From DASXZH01 sp036502005 (GTDB lineage Bacteria > Armatimonadota > Fimbriimonadia > Fimbriimonadales > Fimbriimonadaceae): a DNA stretch of 11,167 nt. The stretch spans positions 1 to 11,167 of the forward strand of contig DASXZH010000010.1 in NCBI GenBank assembly GCA_036502005.1, read 5' to 3'. The position numbers and the translations under genes are program-made. The notes below the pieces were generated by a model. It made no database searches, was not told the origin of the DNA, and saw only the letters and a program-made list of their open reading frames with translations. Positions 4,681 through 11,167 of this stretch are shown piece after piece. Each line of letters opens with the position of its first letter. Positions within the stretch are counted from its first letter, which is position 1.

Positions 4681-5537
4681 CTTATTTGCCGTGCAGCCCT
4701 AACCTTTTTCTCCGTGAAAGGTCCGTGAACGCCGCGTTCGTCTGCGTAAACCAAATCCGAAAGATCGGCCAAATCCTTCTTGATATTGTCGCCCTCCTTT
4801 AGATTCGATAGGCTACTCGGTTGGTTTAGCAGGATTCCCGTGAGGTCTTCGCCCACGATGGAAACGACTTCGACCCACATATGTTCAATGTCGTCACCTT
4901 CCTCAAATTTCATCTTTACGAAAAATGCTTCGTTTGGCTGGGCCCTTACTGCCGATATTAGGTCTGGGATCAATGCTCTGGCTCTAGCTATTTCGGCGTC
5001 TAACTCGCCCGATTTAACAGCTCCGATTTGGCCCATGTTATCGGTCTGCAGTAGGTAGCTTTGATCGTCTGAGTCGCTAGCAATGTGGATAAATGTTGGC
5101 GCATCGCTGATGCCGTTTGTTACAGTGTCCCAGATCGCCATCGTGGTCTCATCCGTCAGCGCCCCGACCATTTTCGTTAGCATTTCCCTTGAAAGGCCGC
5201 GACGCTCAGGCTCGGTTTCGGCATCCATATGGATCGAAACGAAGGCACGATGAAGGTTGACTGCATCCGATATGACCTGGTTTTTGGATTGAGCAATAAT
5301 GCTCTCTTTTGCATTCTCAGGCAGGTATGGGTGGGCCGCGAAGAGAATCTTGAAGCGAAACCCTTCGCCGGAGACGAGCAACTTGTCCGAATCCCTCTTG
5401 AGAACAAGGGCCTCATGGAGTTCGGGAAGCAGGGTCTTAACGTGTTCCTGAGTCAGAATGCGGTACTCGCTGAGGAGCATGATCTGCGCCTCAAAAAAGT
5501 CATCCCGTTTTCGGAAAAGTTTGCCGAACAACGACAT
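4677..5537 (-). CDS. DUF2314-domain protein of unknown function
   Basis: A 286-residue cytoplasmic protein with no signal peptide or membrane segment. Roughly residues 200-268 (AFFVKMKFEEGDDIEHMWVEV ... ILLNQPSSLSNLKEGD) match DUF2314, a small beta-rich domain found in YegJ-like proteins. Residues 1-190 form a mixed alpha/beta region I cannot assign. DUF2314 has no established biochemical role. The gene overlaps the receiver gene downstream by 4 bp and lies 32 bp after the secretin-like gene, so these probably form one transcription unit. No Shine-Dalgarno precedes the ATG. Instead TATAAT sits 6 nt upstream, suggesting an additional leaderless start. Confidence 0.8.
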   Translation of the reverse strand: MSLFGKLFRKRDDFFEAQIMLLSEYRILTQEHVKTLLPELHEALVLKRDSDKLLVSGEGFRFKILFAAHPYLPENAKESIIAQSKNQVISDAVNLHRAFVSIHMDAETEPERRGLSREMLTKMVGALTDETTMAIWDTVTNGISDAPTFIHIASDSDDQSYLLQTDNMGQIGAVKSGELDAEIARARALIPDLISAVRAQPNEAFFVKMKFEEGDDIEHMWVEVVSIVGEDLTGILLNQPSSLSNLKEGDNIKKDLADLSDLVYADERGVHGPFTEKKVRAARQIR

Positions 5538-5543
5538 TGGTTA

Positions 5544-5549
5544 ATTATA
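5544..5549 (-). promoter_or_regulatory. -10 box directly ahead of the DUF2314 gene
   Basis: On the leftward strand a consensus TATAAT is followed by 6 nt and then the ATG at 5537. Spacing and lack of a ribosome-binding site match leaderless transcription. The -35 region is poor (TTAGGC at an 18-bp spacer). Confidence 0.5.
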
Positions 5550-5569
5550 AGCCAACCGTGCGGCAGAGC

Positions 5570-6139
5570 CTAAGGGCTTATTCTCGCCTTGAGGACGATA
5601 TCAAGCCCAGCCAGATTCCTCATAAGTGTTGATGGGATGGCGCCTTCTTTTCCGCTCGATAATCTCAATACCGTTCCCGTTTTGGTGCCCCTGAATTCCA
5701 CGTCAACGAGCAAAGTAATGGTGCCATCGTTGTTGATTCGTGGCTTGATTGATGTGCTCTCTTGCATGGCGTCCCATTTGCAGTCCCAAGTGGTTTGGTT
5801 CTCGATTGTCGCCTGCGAACTGTACTTGAGCCCATCCTCGGAGGAAGAGCAGCGGATTTCCAACGTAACCTGCTGGGGTTTAACATCGAAAAAGTGGATC
5901 ATGTCTGCGACTGTATCAAGATAGGCCTTCGGCCCATCCAATACGACAGAATTAGTAGCTTCGTTAACGCTGAATTTGAACGCGGGCGCTTTCGAATCTG
6001 CATCGTGGCCGTACATGATCTGGGGCCAGGTCGCCCTCATGAAGTAAGCAACCCTTCGATTTTCGTGCGGGACCTCTAGGTGGGCGGTGGAAGCGGTTTG
6101 GCCAAGCGATAGACAGATCGGAAGAAAACAAAGAATCAT
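5570..6139 (-). CDS. Exported secretin-like (N1/NolW plus partial core) protein
   Basis: A 189-residue protein beginning with a short signal peptide (MILCFLPICLSLGQTAS). Residues ~54-96 (FKFSVNEATNSVVLDGPKAY ... HFFDVKPQQVTLEIRC) follow the secretin N-domain pattern, in which an 'ATNSLVV' strand, a helix and a 'LDxxxPQVxLE' strand lead into the beta-barrel core. The segment ~130-165 (TSIKPRINNDGTITLLVDVEF) resembles the start of that core. Full PilQ/GspD secretins are two to three times longer, so this is a stand-alone, truncated relative without the barrel, perhaps a periplasmic accessory. GAGGG lies 5 nt before the ATG. It is first in the leftward cluster leading to pilT, which supports a pilus or secretion link. 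Confidence 0.6.
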   Translation of the reverse strand: MILCFLPICLSLGQTASTAHLEVPHENRRVAYFMRATWPQIMYGHDADSKAPAFKFSVNEATNSVVLDGPKAYLDTVADMIHFFDVKPQQVTLEIRCSSSEDGLKYSSQATIENQTTWDCKWDAMQESTSIKPRINNDGTITLLVDVEFRGTKTGTVLRLSSGKEGAIPSTLMRNLAGLDIVLKARISP

Positions 6140-6179
6140 TTAAACCCTCAACCGGGCAGGACGGTTACAAAGGGCATAA

Positions 6180-6212
6180 ATGTTCAACCTTGCGGCTGTG
6201 TGTCACAATTGA
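6180..6212 (+). other. Short upstream ORF before leuD (weak)
   Basis: An ATG at 6180 with AAAGGG upstream opens a 10-codon frame (MFNLAAVCHN) ending in TGA 4 bp before the preferred GTG start of leuD. It has no run of leucine codons, so a classical leucine attenuator leader is not supported. It might couple translation to leuD or be chance. Confidence 0.2.
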
Positions 6213-6216
6213 ACCA

Positions 6217-6822
6217 GTGGAGCCCTTTACCACCCATACCGGAAAGATCGCGGTGTACAACGCGGATAACGTCGATACCGACCGTATCATCCCCGCGCGG
6301 TTTTTGAGCATGGTCACCCGATCTGGCTACGGCGAGTTACTCTTTAACGACGTAAGAGGCGGCGACTTCTTTCTCGACCAGCCGGATGCCAAAGGGACAA
6401 CCATTCTGGTAGTTGGAACCAACTTCGGTTGCGGTTCCTCGAGGGAGCACGCGGTATGGGCGATCCAGCAGGCCGGATTTAAAGCGGTTATAGCAAGAAA
6501 AACCGACAGCGCTCCCGGCTACAGCGATATCTTTCGGCAGAATGCCGCTAACTGCGGATTGCTGCTTATAGAGCTTCCGATAACCTCCCATGAAGAACTC
6601 GTGCAGGCCGGAAGCGGAGCGGAGATCACCATCGATTTGCCGGCGCAAACCATAAACTATAAGGGCGATATTTTCGCCTTTGATGTCAATCCAACCAACA
6701 AGGATGCCATTGTAAAGGGTCTGGATTTAATAGGAACAACATTGGAATACGAACAGAAAATCTCGGAATACGAAAAGAACTCCCACGCTTTTGTGCCCTC
6801 CCGCGCGGAGGTTGGCGCTTGA
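6217..6822 (+). CDS. leuD: 3-isopropylmalate dehydratase small subunit
   Basis: LeuD pairs with LeuC to isomerise 2-isopropylmalate to 3-isopropylmalate in leucine synthesis. From the GTG at 6217 the product is 201 residues, the family length, beginning VEPFTTHTGK like typical LeuD N-termini. A TTG at 6190 would add nine residues that do not look conserved. Signature segments are NVDTDRIIPARFL, the substrate-loop motif GTNFGCGSSREHA and SDIFRQNAANCGLL. leuC is not in the window, so the subunits are encoded apart or leuC lies elsewhere. The stop overlaps the start of the DUF192 lipoprotein gene. It is divergent from the secretin-like gene with an intergenic gap of under 80 bp. Confidence 0.93.
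   Translation: MEPFTTHTGKIAVYNADNVDTDRIIPARFLSMVTRSGYGELLFNDVRGGDFFLDQPDAKGTTILVVGTNFGCGSSREHAVWAIQQAGFKAVIARKTDSAPGYSDIFRQNAANCGLLLIELPITSHEELVQAGSGAEITIDLPAQTINYKGDIFAFDVNPTNKDAIVKGLDLIGTTLEYEQKISEYEKNSHAFVPSRAEVGA
6807..6811 (+). promoter_or_regulatory. Ribosome-binding site deciding a TTG start
   Basis: GGAGG lies 7 nt before the TTG at 6819, inside the end of leuD, and supports that rare start codon for the DUF192 lipoprotein. Confidence 0.6.
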
Positions 6823-7577
6823 GAAAATATCTGCCCATCGCTCTCCTTGCTTTTGCAGTTGGTTGCAAGATCAACGTTGCTCCACCAACGGCGAGCAATA
6901 CACCCGCTCCCGCCACGGCGACAACCCCCACGGTTACGATGTCGGAAGGGGCAAAACCAGGAAGCAAATCGACCGGTTCCGCCGCGCCTGCCGTTGAGAC
7001 TTCAACGACGGGTGGCAATAAATCCACATCTCCTTCAAGCTCGCCGTCTGCCGATACTTCGGCGAGCAGCACTGCTCCGGCAACGCCGACGACCGTTTCC
7101 GACGAGAGCAAGCCGGGATTTAATAAGGATCGGATCCACCAACTTAGCGATATCCCGACTGTGAACCTGACCATCAATGGACACAGCCTAAAGGCGTGGG
7201 TGGCCGATGTAGCGCCGCTCCAAGCGGAAGGCCTCATGTTTGTCCGCGATAAAGACATGACTCCCGACGAAGGGATGATATTTGCGTTTGCCGCCCCCAG
7301 CGAACAAAGCTTCTGGATGAAACATACGATTATTCCGCTCGACATCGCCTACATCGGCGCTGATAAAAAGGTGGTCAGCACCGATACCATGACTGCATTG
7401 AACGAAAAATCGGTGCCCAGCCACGGAGCGTCGCAGTACGTTTTGGAAATGAAAGTAGGAACTTTGCAAAGATTGGGAATCCAGAAGGGCACGGAGATCG
7501 GAATTCCAGCTTCGGTGAAGGATATGGACCCGCCAAGACAGAATCCGCAAGGCGGCATGATGGGCGGTCCGAGCTAA
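6819..7577 (+). CDS. DUF192-domain lipoprotein
   Basis: A 252-residue predicted lipoprotein. The N-terminus MRKYLPIALLAFAVGC ends in a lipobox-like AVGC, so Cys16 would be lipidated. Residues ~20-110 are a low-complexity Thr/Ser/Pro/Ala linker. Residues ~112-228 are a DUF192 domain, recognisable from LTINGHSLKAWVADVAP, EGLMFVRDKDMTPDEGMIF, SFWMKHTIIPLDIAYIGAD and the YVLEMKVGTLQRLGI segment. The C-terminus is Gly/Met-rich. DUF192 proteins are usually exported and of unknown biochemical function. The TTG start overlaps the leuD stop (TTGA) and has its own GGAGG, so the gene is co-transcribed and coupled with leuD, although no functional link to leucine synthesis is known. Confidence 0.85.
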   Translation: MRKYLPIALLAFAVGCKINVAPPTASNTPAPATATTPTVTMSEGAKPGSKSTGSAAPAVETSTTGGNKSTSPSSSPSADTSASSTAPATPTTVSDESKPGFNKDRIHQLSDIPTVNLTINGHSLKAWVADVAPLQAEGLMFVRDKDMTPDEGMIFAFAAPSEQSFWMKHTIIPLDIAYIGADKKVVSTDTMTALNEKSVPSHGASQYVLEMKVGTLQRLGIQKGTEIGIPASVKDMDPPRQNPQGGMMGGPS

Positions 7578-8818
7578 TCTGCGCGGGTGATAATTCGGGC
7601 TCCTCGGTCCCAGGTGAAGTAAGCCCAAGCCCACTGAAGTAGGACGGAGGCCTTGGCCCTAAAGCCGACTAGGTTCATGATGTGGACAAAAAGCCATACG
7701 AGCCAGGCAGCAAATCCCCAAAGATGAACGCGCCCAAACTGGGCGATGGCGCTGCTTCGGCCGATGGCAGCTAAGCTGCCTAGGTCTTTGTAGCGAAACG
7801 CTTTCGTTTTTGGCTTTCCGGCGAGTTCCTCTTTAATGGCAAGCGCAGCATATTTGCCCTGCTGAATGGCGACTTGGGCAACGCCGGGCAATGGGTGCCC
7901 ATCTTGCATCAGTGTCGCACAATCGCCGATCACAAAAACCCCAGGGCGGTTCTTTATCGTTAAATCCTTTTCGACCCTAACATGGCCGGCTTTATCGTGA
8001 TCGATTTTGAGCCAATCGGCTACAGAGGAAGCCTGGACCCCAGCCGCCCACACCACGGTTCGACCCTCGATGCGCCCGGTGTTGGTCGTAACTCCTAATT
8101 CATCGATATCTTGAACCGTTGTATTAAGTCTCACCTCAACTTGTAGCGTGGCAAGGCTTTTCGCAGCTTTGTCCGAAAGGATTTGGTCGTAGGTTGACAG
8201 CACCCTCGAACCTCCTTCAATGAGGATCACCTTTGCGGAACCAGGTTTGATGCGCTTGAAATCGTTCTTTAGAACGTGATGCGAGATCTCCGAAATGGCG
8301 CCCGCCATTTCCACCCCTGTTGGCCCCGCGCCTACTATGAGAAAGTTGATCCAACCGGCGCGTTCAGTCGGGTCGTCGGCTCTTTCGGCGTATTCAAAAG
8401 CGGCCAGGATCTTGCTGCGAATGTAAATTGCATCATCGATAGATTTCAGGCCACGAGCATATTGCTCCCAATCGGGATGCCCGAAATAACTGTGGGTTGC
8501 GCCCGCCGAAATGATTAGAAAATCGTAGAGAATCGGATCTGTATCCTTCAGCAAGACCCGCTTGCCTGTAACGTCGATATCTACAACTTCCCCTAGGAGA
8601 ACTTCAGTGTTTCTCTGACGACGCAAGATGTGCCGGATCGGCATTGCAATCTCGCCCGGAGATAGGGTGGCTGTTGCCACTTGGTATAGCAATGGCTGGA
8701 AAAGAAAGTGATTTGATTTATCAACTAGGGTGACGTCGACAGGGGCTTTGCCCCAAACTTTGGCTGCTTTTAAACCGCCAAACCCACCGCCGATGATTAC
8801 GACTTTTGCTCTTGCCAC
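7574..8818 (-). CDS. ndh: Type II NADH:quinone oxidoreductase (NDH-2)
   Basis: A 414-residue single-subunit flavoprotein that passes electrons from NADH to membrane quinone without pumping protons. The first dinucleotide fold VVIIGGGFGGLKAAK binds FAD, and the second, FLIVGAGPTGVEMAGAI near residue 165, binds NADH. GVFVIGDCA around residue 300 contacts FAD, and the following VAQVAIQQGKYAA is the quinone-site AQxAxQQG motif. The last ~60 residues (LWGFAAWLVWLFVHIMNLVG, then WAWAYFTWDRG) are hydrophobic and should anchor the enzyme peripherally to the membrane. The GTG at 8818 or TTG at 8821 could start it; GTG is chosen because TAGAGT lies 6 nt upstream of it. The stop overlaps the convergent DUF192 stop by 4 bp. 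Confidence 0.92.
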   Translation of the reverse strand: MARAKVVIIGGGFGGLKAAKVWGKAPVDVTLVDKSNHFLFQPLLYQVATATLSPGEIAMPIRHILRRQRNTEVLLGEVVDIDVTGKRVLLKDTDPILYDFLIISAGATHSYFGHPDWEQYARGLKSIDDAIYIRSKILAAFEYAERADDPTERAGWINFLIVGAGPTGVEMAGAISEISHHVLKNDFKRIKPGSAKVILIEGGSRVLSTYDQILSDKAAKSLATLQVEVRLNTTVQDIDELGVTTNTGRIEGRTVVWAAGVQASSVADWLKIDHDKAGHVRVEKDLTIKNRPGVFVIGDCATLMQDGHPLPGVAQVAIQQGKYAALAIKEELAGKPKTKAFRYKDLGSLAAIGRSSAIAQFGRVHLWGFAAWLVWLFVHIMNLVGFRAKASVLLQWAWAYFTWDRGARIITRAD

Positions 8819-8824
8819 CAAATG

Positions 8825-8830
8825 ACTCTA
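8825..8830 (-). promoter_or_regulatory. Possible -10 box of the NDH-2 gene
   Basis: TAGAGT on the leftward strand fits TAnnnT and sits 6 nt before the GTG at 8818, the same spacing seen at 2839-2844 and 5544-5549. No good -35 box is visible and there is no Shine-Dalgarno. Confidence 0.3.
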
Positions 8831-8898
8831 CGTTCCCGGTGGTAAAACTTGCTATACGGCTTTATTGCGACGTCGGAGGGCGTCAAAGGGGAATCGCA

Positions 8899-10427
8899 AT
8901 GGAAAACGAAACGGGTGTGTTGATTGTCGGAGCGGGACCCACTGGTCTCAATCTGGCCCTTTCTCTTGCTCACCAGAAGGCATCGTTTAGGATCATTACT
9001 GCTGCAGAAGGCCCGGTGAGCAATCGAGAGCCATGGCGATCCAAGCGCGGACGCTAGAGTTCTACGGGCAGTACGGCTTTGCGGATGAGATCATTCAGCA
9101 AGGGATCGTAGTCGAGGATGCTCGGCTTCGGGAAGGGGATATCGAGCACGGCGCCCACGAGGTGCTCCATTTTAGTTTTAACGATCTTGGCGGAGGGTTA
9201 AGTCCCCATCCTTTCGCGCTCACCTTTGCTCAGGACTATCACGAAAAGTTCTTGGTTGGCAAGTTGAAGGAACTCGGAGTGCAGATTGAATGGAACTCCA
9301 AGCTTGTTGGATTTACGGAAGAGAGCGATTGCGTTAAGGCCACCGTCCAACTTCAAAATGGCAAAACCTCGGAGATTGCGGCCCAGTACATCGCCGGATG
9401 CGACGGGGCGCATAGCCAAGTTCGGCAAACCCTAGGGATCGGTTTTCCGGGCGGGACGTACGATCAGCTTTTTTACGTTGCCGATGTGAAGCTAGTGGAA
9501 GGATTCGAGCGAGATTTCATCTTCAACTTGGGCGAGCATATCCTCACTCTTATGCTTCCTGTTCGCGCTAGCGGCATGCAACGGCTGATCGGGCTCGTGC
9601 CTCCGGAACTCACGAACAAAGAGGATCTCACTTTTGAAGATTTTAGGGATCAAGTTGAAAAGTTGGTGGGTATTCACGTGCAAGAGGTGAACTGGTTCTC
9701 CAAATACAAGGTTCACCACCGGGTGGCAGAGAAGTTTAGAGTTGGTAGGGCTTTCCTTTGCGGCGATGCTGGGCATATCCACAGCCCAGTAGGCGGACAG
9801 GGAATGAACACCGGTATCGGAGATGCCATTAATCTGGGGTGGAAATTGGCCGAAATGCTAAACGGCCGCGCGGCCGCGTCCATTCTGGATAGCTACGAAC
9901 CAGAGCGAATCGGCTTTGCCCAAAGCTTGGTGAAAACGACGGACAAGGTGTTTACGCCGATGACGGCGGAAGGCGTGAAAGGCGAATTCTCGCGTCAAGT
10001 CATCGCACCGCTGGTATTCAGCATAGTCACTCGCTTTGCGGTTAGTCGCCATGCCATGTTTCGCGTTCTTTCGCAGATCGGGATCCACTATCCACATAGC
10101 CCCTTGAGCGAAGGGGAAGCGGGTCACGTTCATGGAGGCGACCGTTTGCCGTGGGTGGGCGATCGCGATAACTTTACGCCGTTAAAGAGTTTGGATTGGC
10201 AGGTGCATGTTTACGGCAGAGTGCAGGAGCCCTTTGCGGATGCCTGCCGCGAACTTGGTGTTGCTCTCCATTCGTTTGCGTGGAGCGAAGACGTGGCTGA
10301 TGCCGGCCTGAAGGAAGATTCTAGTTATTTGGTGAGGCCGGATGGTTACGTAGGACTAGCTGGAGATCAAGACCCGGAGAAGTTAAGGGAATATCAAAGG
10401 AAGTTTGCCTTGCGCTGGCTAGAGTAG
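8899..10427 (+). pseudogene. FAD-dependent aromatic-ring hydroxylase-type monooxygenase, frameshifted
   Basis: The ATG at 8899 (AAGGGG upstream) opens a frame with the FAD fold VLIVGAGPTGLNLALSLAHQ that runs off course after EGPVSNRE and stops at 9057. The neighbouring frame continues the protein from about 9012 as GEQSRAMAIQARTLEFYGQY to 10427. It includes the DG motif (AGCDGAHSQVRQTLGIGFPG), the GD motif (FLCGDAGHIHSPVGGQG) and a C-terminal thioredoxin-like segment typical of the phenol hydroxylase/TfdB group. Joined, it has about 509 residues, the family length. Adding one C in the CCC run at 9012-9014 restores the frame. The enzyme would hydroxylate an aromatic substrate using NAD(P)H and O2; the substrate is not predictable. 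It could be a recent pseudogene or a sequence error, and the rest of the frame is intact. Confidence 0.88.
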
Positions 10428-10844
10428 CTTCTCGTAAAGCCGGTGCTGCTTTTCTAGCGTAAAGCCAAGCTTTTCGTAAAAAGCGTGTGCGTCGTGGCGA
10501 ATCACATTTGTGCCAACGCGAAGTTTGTTGTGTCCGTTGTCCTCTGCCCACTCTATTGCTGCGTTTACGAGTTGTTCACCGATGCCTTTTCTACGGTGGC
10601 CGTCGGCCACGACCAGCGCACCGAGTTCCGCGCGGATTCCGGATATGAGCGTATCGCTTTCATGGACTTCTGCCAGTCCGACGGGCTTTTGGTCTTCGAT
10701 CGCGATGATGATTGCAGTCTTACCTTTAGCGGCTAAGTGTTGGATCCTTTGGGCAATTTCTTCCGGCGCGCGCGGGTAGCCGAGTTGGGTTAGGATAGGG
10801 ATCAGGGATTCGGCATCGGCGGGAACAGCTTGGCGGAGGGTCAT
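10419..10844 (-). CDS. GNAT-family N-acetyltransferase
   Basis: A 141-residue protein covering a whole GNAT domain. Residues ~72-95 (AELGALVVADGHRRKGIGEQLV) hold motif A with the acetyl-CoA pyrophosphate loop (RRKGIG, fitting Q/RxxGxG/A). The C-terminal HDAHAFYEKLGFTLEKQHRLYEK is the usual motif B. It would transfer acetyl from acetyl-CoA to an amine; the substrate is unknown. Its stop overlaps the 3' end of the convergent monooxygenase gene by 9 bp. The ATG has no obvious Shine-Dalgarno, and a plausible promoter was not found in the non-coding DNA beyond it. Confidence 0.88.
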   Translation of the reverse strand: MTLRQAVPADAESLIPILTQLGYPRAPEEIAQRIQHLAAKGKTAIIIAIEDQKPVGLAEVHESDTLISGIRAELGALVVADGHRRKGIGEQLVNAAIEWAEDNGHNKLRVGTNVIRHDAHAFYEKLGFTLEKQHRLYEKLL

Positions 10845-10982
10845 AGGGATATTTTGGCTTCTGGGCCCTTCCCCTTGCGCTCCGGGGAGTCGAATCCATT
10901 CGGAGGGGAGTTAAGGGGGAAACCTGACCGATGGTTTGTGCCGTCTGGTGCCCCTTTTTAGGGGAGGGGGAAAGGTTGGGAT
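10845..10982. other. Non-coding G/C-run-rich stretch with small hairpins
   Basis: No plausible gene was found. The sequence is rich in runs of C and G and holds short inverted repeats: CGAAT/ATTCG around 10891-10902, CCCCT (10951-10955) with AGGGG (10960-10964), and AACCT (10921-10925) with AGGTT (10973-10977). It corresponds in position to the C-rich hairpin region beside the left repeat copy into which the transposon inserted, although the sequences themselves differ. Confidence 0.5.
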
Positions 10983-11167
10983 CATAGCTATTAAGTTAGG
11001 AAATTCTCGAGTGCCGCAAGACCCAAGCCCCTCTCGGGTGGAGGGGCCGGTGAGTCCGCGAACCGGGGGAGATCGTATGGTGATTTGTCAAGGTTCATTT
11101 TGAACCTGTAGGTTTTTTGGTCGAACGGCCTCGTAAGCCGTTCCTCGCTTGATCACAACTACGACTC
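10983..11167 (-). repeat. Right copy of dispersed/terminal inverted repeat, reaching the window end
   Basis: It is the reverse complement of 14-198; 11040-11167 is identical over 128 bp. The repeat is cut by the end of the window, so its true outer limit is unknown. Read rightward, it offers ACCCAAG/CTCGGGT, CCGGT/ACCGG and AGGTTCA/TGAACCT stems. After the last stem, GTAGG TTTTTT follows (to about 11118), which looks like an intrinsic terminator pointing out of the window. Confidence 0.85.
11091..11118 (+). terminator. Terminator-like hairpin with T6 tail in the right repeat
   Basis: AGGTTCA, loop TTT, TGAACCT form a 7-bp stem, then 5 nt and six Ts. The same structure is on the minus strand of the left copy (about 63-90), so both copies would terminate transcription leaving the window. 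It could end a small RNA encoded by the repeat. Confidence 0.5.

Noticed and set aside
6180..6212. Leucine attenuator leader peptide
   Set aside because: The 10-codon ORF has one leucine codon and no terminator/antiterminator pair was seen before leuD.
6686..7345. Leftward 219-codon ORF antisense to leuD and the DUF192 gene
   Set aside because: Both sense frames carry clear family motifs. The antisense product is low-complexity, mirroring the Thr/Ser/Pro linker.
14..11167. The whole window as one 11-kb transposon bounded by the end repeats
   Set aside because: The interior is mostly housekeeping genes, no outer target duplication can be seen, and the right repeat is cut by the window end. 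An assembly break at a multi-copy repeat is simpler.

Overview
This is a bacterial chromosomal fragment, probably from an uncultured lineage. Moderate GC, a lone PilT ATPase, GTG/TTG starts, start codons directly behind -10-like hexamers (leaderless-type mRNAs) and heptamer tandem repeats fit Armatimonadota or a similar deep-branching phylum. No rRNA or other decisive marker is present, so this placement is a low-confidence inference.

Ends: the same ~185-bp structured repeat lies at both ends in opposite orientation (14-198 and 10983-11167). The first 128 bp are identical and the rest differs by 8 substitutions. It is most likely a dispersed multi-copy element at which an assembly broke, possibly carrying a small RNA or terminator. 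It is less likely to be the terminal repeat of one 11-kb element.

224-2880: a complete IS1595-family (ISXO2-like) transposon with 25-bp inverted repeats (23/25 matching) and a perfect 8-bp target duplication, CTAGGGAG. Besides the DDE transposase, which is broken by a -1 frameshift, it carries a DUF433/HTH antitoxin, a VapC45-type PIN-like toxin, a 57-residue third ORF and a tRNA(Phe)-like sequence with a hairpin. It has inserted in the C-rich hairpin next to the left copy of the dispersed repeat.

2934-6139: after 11-12 copies of a GTTTACC heptamer comes a leftward cluster, in transcription order: an exported secretin-like fragment, a DUF2314 protein, a stand-alone receiver lacking its switch Thr and Lys, and the PilT-type ATPase. 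Two inverted repeats lie in the pilT leader. The context suggests type IV pilus or secretion physiology with regulatory accessory proteins.

6190-10844: housekeeping and metabolic genes. leuD (leucine synthesis) overlaps a DUF192 lipoprotein gene. Convergent to these is a type II NADH dehydrogenase. Divergent from that is an aromatic-ring-hydroxylase-type FAD monooxygenase, broken near its N-terminus by a single-base frameshift. A convergent GNAT acetyltransferase ends the genes.

Both frameshifts are explained by loss of one C from a short C run, so sequencing or assembly error must be excluded before calling them pseudogenes.
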